From positions 965,396 through 1,029,395 of the forward strand of contig NW_008710049.1 in NCBI RefSeq assembly GCF_000327385.1: 64,000 nucleotides of DNA, written 5' to 3'. Below the pieces are notes generated by a model that was given only the letters and a program-made list of their open reading frames with translations, was not told where the DNA came from and did not search any database. This stretch comes from Lottia gigantea (lineage: Eukaryota > Mollusca > Gastropoda > Lottiidae). Position 1 is the first letter of the stretch, and the number at the start of each line of letters is the position of its first letter. The position numbers and the translations under genes were made by a program. Shown piece by piece: positions 40,801 through 49,800 of the stretch.

Positions 40801-43800
40801 CTGTTGTCAACTATATTTCATGAATCTCTTGAATTGTCCTCTGCAAGGTGCCTTCAAGAAGATTAAAATTTAGAAGGTTAATGCCTTACAGATATAATTT
40901 CCTAATGATGTTATTTTGACAGCCATTTTTATGGAATATATTTAATCTTGTGATACATCAATATGTACAAACTTTGATCACAGTGAATGGTTTAAAAAGG
41001 TATAGAAAAGTAATGAATGATAGAAACTTAGCTGGAGTAGAGGAAAAAAAAAAAACATACCTTACAAACATATCTTAACTCATTTTCACTAACACAAGGT
41101 ACATAAGTTATCAATTTATTATAAGTATATCAATATAAATAGCAGGTGCTATTGTAACCAGGTTAGCTCAGGGGGGAAGCGATATCAAAACTATCAGTAT
41201 AACATTTCATAACTTTAATTAGGTTTTTTAACCAAAGCTGTTGGAAACTGTTGAAAACTAATTTATTGTTTAAACCTGACTTTAGACTCTCATTCATTAA
41301 GCAATAAATAATTTACTGTAGTTTTGGTGAAGTAAATTAAGGTACCAAGTCGTCACCTCAGGTCTATAATGTTCTATCTCCGTTCTTGTTGTTTTTGAGA
41401 AAATCAAATTTGAAACTTTGACAACCATATAAATGCCATATTAAGTGAAGGAATATATCAAAATTAACATGTTGTGAAAAATCATTCATTTATTTTTACT
41501 TTAATAAAACTCATTTTGACAAAAAGTTTACAAATTTCTCATATTTTTGTTTTACAAAAACGGACAATGGAGGAATTGGGATATAGAACGATATGTTGTA
41601 ATAAAAGTTGACCATTGTATATATGGAAACCAAATTTTGATAATATGTCGACCGACGATATTCAAGTAATTTTAATATGTAACAATCAATAAAAATCAAT
41701 ATAATCGGAGGGAATTTGACTGTTTTACCTTTTTGATGCTTTTGACATTTAAATAAAGGCTTTATCGTGTAATATAATTCATATTAATTATTAGCGTCTA
41801 TGCCAAGAGTAAGTCTGTAGTAATCACAGTCAGAAAGTGGCATAAATGGCATCATACTTTTCAAATCGTTGATTTTTTCTTTCGAGTATGTCATGTTTTT
41901 TTCCAATACCGAGGGATTCGGAAAGGTTTTACATTTTCCATCTGACCGGGTGCTCTTTTTTCTAGAAATAGTATGGGTTTTCAATTCTTCAGAAAAACAA
42001 AATTTGTAATCACACTGCATATGTCGGGAAGAATCTCTTCTCAAATAATTTAGTTTACAAAATGGAATATTAAATTTAAATCGTTGTGAAACCTTTTGGA
42101 AATCAAAGAATTGAGATTTTTTCATTTGTATAACTTTCATGTGTTTTGGTCGAACTTTAAGTAAGACTCTGACAAGGGATATTGGGCTATAAATTTCGGC
42201 TACTCATAGTGCTTTTTCAATGTGACTGTGAACATTGTCTACTTCTTGTATAGAAGAATGTCCAGGTGTTCCAAATTTATGTTCAATGATGAGACCTGAA
42301 TGTCTCTCGACAAATTTTGTCAGTGCTGTTACCATTATGGAATTTTTGTTTTGAGGAACACACGCGTCAGACCACAAAATCAGATGATTAATATTTGGAA
42401 TATCTTCGCACACTTTTTGTAATATAACACACAAAGCACTGCAATTCNNNNNNNNNNNNNNNNNNNNNNNNNNNNNNNNNNNNNNNNNNNNNNNNNNCTA
42501 GGGATATTTAATATGCAGCATGTAAGTGTATCATAAGTATGATTTAAGAGTTGAACACATTGTTCCAGGCTAATTGGAATTCCAGAAATATCGAGTGTCT
42601 TAATAGATTTTAGATGTTTGCAACTTTCAATTATTGTATCTATTTTAACATCACAAAACGATATGTACAGTTGAACAAGTTTTGAACAACATTTTAAAAC
42701 ATGAAACTCTGAATTGTGTAAATTAGGTGTTTCAGACAGATCCAAAAATTCAAGATTAGGCAGATATTTAAGGAAAGAAGTTGTTGATAAAACGGATCCT
42801 GAAAGGTTTAACCACGTTAGTTCTGCGGATTGACAAAGTCCTTTAGTAAAATAATAATCTACGTCGGCCAATTCACATAAGTATTTAGCCCGGCCACAAT
42901 CAAAAGTTTTGAATTTATAAGCTTTAGAAAAAATATATTCTAAATCCTCTTCTAAGAGTTCAAGTGTAAAGTCAAATATAAATTCTTGCCAAAGAATTGA
43001 AGTTGTCGAAATTATATGATTAAACCTTCTGCAAACTCTGTTTACAACTAAAATTAATTCAGGAAGTCTTAAATGTGAAAATATGTGTATTAGGGGCAAG
43101 TCCGGGAGATTTTGTAGTTGATTCAATCTGAAAATTGAAAGAAAACCTACTATTAAACATCTATTTTTCTGATATAGATAAATAGAAATAACATGTATTG
43201 TAAAAGTCAATATCTGGTTAGAGCTATACTGTTCTATATCCAAAAAAATTTTGCCTTGTAGTTATAGTCATCAAATTAATTATAATGCTTTAAAAATCAA
43301 TTTTATTTACTAGCTTATAATGGTTTTTGAAGTTATAAAATCACCAAACATACTTTACATCCATTGAAATTTAGCCAAAATCTTTTTAAAATCACACCAT
43401 GTGGAATTTTGTCAAGGCAAGGAAAAGAGAGAGAACTGTTAGTTGATTTGACGTCACGTGATAAGAATGGTACGTACTGATTGGTTTCTGGACATAGAAC
43501 ACTATGGAAATAAGTTTAATACCAATAATGGATATAAACCATACTAATATAGCCTGTATTTCTGTATGAACAGCCTTACACACAATTACAATTTTATCAG
43601 GAGATAGAACTTTCCAAGCTCATTTTAACGGTACCAATAACTCATGTTTTTCAAAAAGTGGAGATAGAACCTTATAGACCTGAGGTGACGAAGTGTGTAG
43701 ATAAGAAAATACATAAGCCATTTAAACATTGGAAGAAATATCATCTGTAAAGTTTACTGCTTTAGTACATTAACAATAGCAACATTGTTCCACTAAATAT

Positions 43801-46800
43801 AACCTCCTATATTTATGGTATCAAGGTGTATTTTGCTTCTTAGATGTTATCAAGCACCTGACTTTTATATCAAAAAAAGAAACCTGGAAAGAAAATTTAC
43901 AGACACAGACACAATGAGTGACCTGATATGATGATATTACCAGATGTTTCACCTATAAGTGTGAATGAATGCACATATTACATAAACAGTTACAAAAACT
44001 TATATATAAAGAATTAGAAGTATTAGTCAATGTGTTTAAAAACATCTGTTACTTGTAAGAAATAATTATATCTGGGTTAAACACAATCCATAAGACAAAA
44101 AGTTTAATAATTTCCTTATAAATAAAATCTGTGCAAACAAAACAATTCCCAGAGATTATAAGTAATGATGTTTTTAGAATATTGTGATAATTTTATTGAA
44201 GATGAAATACAATGTTTCTTCTTTAAAATAATTCATTTTATTATAAATAAAACAGACTAATTAAGTCAACATGATAAATGTTCAGTAAAAGAAAGAATAA
44301 AAAGAAGAAAAAAAAACAAAAAAAACAAAGAATATGTACACATTATAACAATATATTATAGGATATGTTAAATAAAGCAGTATCATAAGAGAGAAAAAAA
44401 AAATTACTTCCTTGTATGAGGAAATTTAAGGGTGTTATTTCGGGTGACCTCAATTCAAATCGAGAGAGACCTCTCAAGATTTCAATATCCTTATAGGGGT
44501 GTATCACTAAATATATATTAATATTCAAATACATAATGAAAAAACAAAAAAAAAGTGTATAAAAGATTGCTTTGGTATGTATTAAACACTTTTCATTCTC
44601 ACATGTATATTATCTCTTTATATTTTTAGGGTGTAAAAATAAACTTTAACTCCTTCGAAACTAATTTCTGTTGTTTTATATCTCTACTCACTATTGCTAA
44701 ATGCCATTCAAAGATTTTAATTTCTGTTGGTTAAGATATTTGTGGAAACCTTTAGGATATATAATTTTTCATTGTTGTTTTGTAAATATAATATTAAGTT
44801 ATCAAAATAAGGAGGTTTGTTATTTTCTAATCGTTCAAAGGTCTGAATTCATCAGTTATGTTGATTATTAGTTGGATTTAATATTGATATTAATGTTAAT
44901 TGATAGTAAAATACCATAAAGTTCATTCCATATTGATTGACTGTTGGTACATTCTATAAATAAATGTTTCAAGATTTCAACACTTGCATGACAGAATGTA
45001 CATAGACTGGATTCCTTCATTTTCATCCTAAAAAGTTGCTTATTTGTCGATATATCCCTATGAAGTAGTTTGTATTGAAAATTCTGAAAATCAACGCAAG
45101 GACAGACTTTGTATGGTAATGAAAATATATTTGATAGATATTCTTCGTTTAATTTATAATATAAATCTTCTTCCAATTTTCTAATAGCTTTCAGTTCAGT
45201 ATACTGCTCTGATTTAGGTTGTTTATATACAGTCAAGTAACCTAATTGAGTGGTGACATATTTTTCGTGGATTTCCGGAGAGAATTAATAATTGATATGT
45301 GCGACCTTGTGCAACCTTGCGTGACCTCCACGTTTGCTTGTTTTGATAAACATGGGTTTTCTGTACAATATCAATTCAGTAGTTTCAAGCAAGGTAAAAT
45401 GTATTAATGTATACTTTGACAAATACAAAATGGCAGATTTCACTAATTACCAAACGTCACCATTTTTTATCAGCTGAATTTCATTATAATCCCGAGCGGT
45501 AATCGGAATTCCAAGTATCGTCTGCTAGAATGTAGTTCAACGAATGAAGTCACATGATCAACTAGCAGATTCCGTGTCAGCAGAAAATTTCTATGGAACA
45601 CAAAATGGACCATATTCTTATATTGTTTCAGTGACTTTTAGCAATAAATCACGCTACGTATCTTATTTTGTCAGTCACTATTTTTTTATTTAAGATCGTG
45701 GTTCTTTGAAGGAATTGTCACTAGTTATAATGAATTGATATTGAAGATAAATACTAAGAGAAGTTAATTATATCACCCGGTATCCATACGTGTTTTTCTG
45801 GACTTATTTATAGATCAAACATTGTACACGAAAATAGGTGACGCATTCTGCCGCCGTTGCCGAGTTGGTTGCTCATAAAATATGGGTCAAAGTGAAGGAT
45901 TCATAAAGAAAATCGAAATAAACCAATTTTAATTATTTTGTGAAATATCTGAGGAAACATCTAAGACATAAAAAATTTGTTTTTTTAACTTTGACAAAAT
46001 TTGGTGTTGAATCCTTATATCCACGAAAAAAGGTTACACCACTGTATGTCTTTACACTTTATATCATTGTTGATTTAAGATAGTTTCTGTGACCATCTCA
46101 GTTAAATTTTCGAAAGTTTTTTTTTTTATTGCTATTATAAAGAGTTTTGTGTAGTGATTTTCATAGTTGGCAATCTGTATAATTTTAATTTCATTCACTA
46201 ATAATAAATTTTCAAAATTTTTATCTTTATACATATCTTAATTAATATTTATCTTCCAAATTTAATAAAATTGTGATAATATTAGAATATTATAATCATA
46301 ATAACAGGCTAGTAGTAATATTCCATATTTAAAGGTCCACCTTTTCAACATCTTTGGTTACAACTTCCCTTTTAAGTTTGTCAGTGCCTACATCCCATAG
46401 AAAGGAGTAGATGAGTTTATTGATTTTATTTTATATTTTAATTTAACATGAAGTCACTTTATACTTGAAGAACTGAAGTTGGACATAGCAAGATTGATGT
46501 ATGGTAATTTTTTAATCAATTTGTACAGACTGTACAAAAAAAAAGTGTCTAAATAATTAGCATAATGAAATTTTTGTCATAAAAATATGTCGATAAAAAT
46601 ACTAATTTTGGATAAAATTACCAATAAAAAATTTCAACTGGAAATTACTTTATACTTTAAGGGATTGCCTTATTCTGTTGTTAGAGAAGAAAATCAGGTC
46701 ATGAACAGGCCTAATACTCTTTTGTGATCACAAATGGGAAGAGAAAATGTCTTCTAGCATCAAAGATATTAGTGATTTAGTGACAGTTTTTCAGAAACCA

Positions 46801-49800
46801 AAGGACATTCCCAGTCAATAAAGATCATTGTATAGGAAAATGTGCAACATGACAATTTTTAACAAAAGAATTGGCTGCAAACAGGTTCAATTTTTAGCTT
46901 GTTAACAGTGGCAATTTAAGGAAGGGGGTGGGGGGTGGGGGCTGCCAAAATTGTGTTAAATGCAATCCCCAACTTAATAGATTAGACAATTTTTCAATGT
47001 TTTTCAATATTTTTCAATTTTTATTTTGTTGTATATTTTACATTTACATTGTTACTGCCAAAATCTAAATACTTTTGACAAAATTTTTTTTATTTGTATT
47101 ATAATTGTCTACAGAAGTGCAAACAGCCAAATAGCAAGGGTTGAAATGTCCAATTTTCATGACATGTTTGAAATGCTTTTAAGACATTTTTTAAAATATA
47201 GCTTGCCAGGCAAGGTAATATACACCCACTGATAGCTTTGATTGTAAGTACAAGTCTTTGTTTGCTGCCAATTCAATTGTAGCCTGTAGAGTGAGCATGA
47301 GTTGCACAATATAGCTAATAGATATAAATATAACACCATTTAACGATTATCTAATCGTCACAAAAATCGATAGGGATCATCTTCATAATGACGTCAAGTC
47401 AGGCACGATATTTCGGTGAAAAATTATCCGATCATCACGAAAATCGAGAGGGAACATCTTCATAATGACATTGACAAACAAAATCAAAATAAAAAGAATC
47501 TGTAAAGAATTATAGCCTGTAGAGTGAGCACGAGTTGCACAATATAGCTAATAGAGTAAAACGTCAAGTCAGACATGATATTTCGGTGAAAAATTATCCG
47601 ATCATCACGAAAATCAATAGAGATCATCTTCATAACAACATTAACATACAAAATAAAAATCAAAAGAATCCATAAAAAACTGTAGCCTGTAGAGTGAGCA
47701 CGAGTTGCACAATATAGCTAATAGGGTAAAACGACAAGTCAGACATGATATTTCGGTGAAAAATTATCCGATCATCATGAAAATCAATAGAGATCATCTT
47801 CATAACAACATTAACATACAAAATAAAAATCAAAAGAATCCATAAAAAACTGTAGCCTGTAGAGTGAGCACGAGTTGCACAATATAGCCAATAGGGTAAA
47901 ACGTCAAGTCAGACATGATATTTCGGTGAAAAATTATCACGAAAATCGTTAAGGATCATCTTCATAATGACATTGACACACAAAATCAAAATAATCTGTA
48001 AAGAATTGTAGCCTGTAGAGTGAGCATGACCAAATGTGAACAGACGGACAGACAGGGTGATTACAATATAACCTGAATCACTTGAAACGTAAAAGTTCTA
48101 ACTGAAGGGTAGGACCCTAAATATTCATGATATGCACAACCAGTCTCAAGAATTCAGTATTTCATATAATAATTCCATATTTTCATAACATAAGATAAAC
48201 CAGTCAATGCAGTTAAAAAATAATTTATTACATATTTAATAGTTATGATTTGTACATTCATTCTGCATAAATTTTCCATCATACAAACCAGTTCTCTGTA
48301 GCATTCATTGGATTTTAAAGAGTCTTGAAGTTGTATTCGTCTGGATTCTTTTCGAGATCGTGAATTTATGTATCATCCCAAAAGCAGCAGCTTGTTACAT
48401 TTGAAACAATCAGTCAAATATAAATTATCCACATTGTATCTATTGTGACCTACATAACATTACACAATGAATCATCTCTCAGACAACCAAGACCCTTATT
48501 ATTTATTTGATATCAAAGCACATAGGCTCCTGACATGTAACAGTTTCATATTAACTTACTTTGCTATGTCTTGATTGGCCCTACCACCCTCTCTGTGAAA
48601 TATTTGTTTTCTTTATATTCTCTTGCATCCAGTCCCTCATTGCAAGGTTGCCGCCCATAACTTAACCAACCAGACGAAAGCCTGTTCCCTAATCCATTTG
48701 TCTTATGAATAAAATGTTGTTTACAAAATAAAAAAACTTAACCAACTGTTTGCTTGGAATTATATACTCACTGAGGATTGGTGCACTACACAGACGGATT
48801 TTCTTCATTTTAGATTCGAGTGAATTCTATCAATCCAACAGTAACAATGACTGATATGGGGAAGAAGGCATGGGGAGATCCAAAGGTAGCAGATCCTGTA
48901 CTAAACAGAATTCCAACTGGTCGTTTTGTAGGTATGTATTAAAGTATAAGAAGTAGTTTCAACACTTATGTGACTGTTATATTTTGATGGATGTCAGAAA
49001 ACTTGTGCTAAAGAGAATATTGTTGTTAATTTTTATTATCTCAATTAATGCAGGTATTCTTATCATTTGACAATCTATAAACTCCATATCTTATTATATT
49101 TCCATACAAATAGATAACTATGAGTTTACATAGAGGCTTTTTGTTATTATTTCATTATATTTACATTTTTAATATCTCTACCTTCTTTGAACCAGTAAAC
49201 CAATCAGTATTTATGTTTTCGCAATACTGTAGTTGGTCATGTTTTAATATGGCATATGAATACATCTTAAAGCAAAACAATGACTCACTGTTGTTAAGGA
49301 CAGATTTGTGTTAAATAAAAATAATACATCAGAGAATGAAATTTGTACAAATAGAAAAACTACAATGAATTGCATTTACACACCAATAATATATTGAGAA
49401 CTTTTAATTCCCAAATTTAACTAATGTTTGGAGTGATATTTTTAAAAATATTTTCTTGTCGTCATTAGAGCAAGCTGTCTTTCAAACACTTTATCAGGTT
49501 TAATTAGATTCATTGTCAGATTTTAGCCTGTCATTTGGTGAGATAAGTTTTAGCCTTAGTTATATGATATGATTTAAAACATGTAGTGCTAATGAAATTT
49601 CGGTGACATATATGTAAAAACAGTCAAAAAGATTCAAGTCTATTCAAACCTCAAAGTGTGTCAAATAATTAATGCAAGCAGACTTCCATAAAGAAATCAA
49701 AGCAGGTTTAGTTATTCATTGTTTCAGGGCAGATTATGGCAAAGAAGACAAAATAAAATTTTTTTTTTAAATTTAAAATATGAATATGATATGATGTTAA

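Larger units (their letters stand above)
41351..43690 (-). mobile_element. TIR DNA transposon with transposase-like remnant and F-box/LRR exon
   Basis: The ends are inverted repeats starting CGTCACCTCAGGTCTATAA, then GTTCTATCTCC (about 30 of 31 match). Both are flanked by AAGT (41347-41350 and 43691-43694), a 4-bp target duplication. GGAGATAGAAC recurs as a subterminal repeat near 43599. Inside, on the minus strand, lie an F-box/LRR exon and, past a 50-N gap, a transposase-like region. Matching ends and target duplication on both sides of the gap argue that both coding pieces belong to one element. Superfamily not assigned: a 4-bp target fits several (Sola, Chapaev and others). Confidence 0.7.

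Noticed and set aside
41336-43700. Kolobok (TTAA target) assignment for the F-box transposon
   Set aside because: A TTAA lies just outside the left end, but the inverted ends and the AAGT direct repeats define different edges.
45250-46042. hAT-type assignment of foldback copy 2 from its CAGTGG-like end
   Set aside because: No 8-bp target duplication is visible at its flanks.
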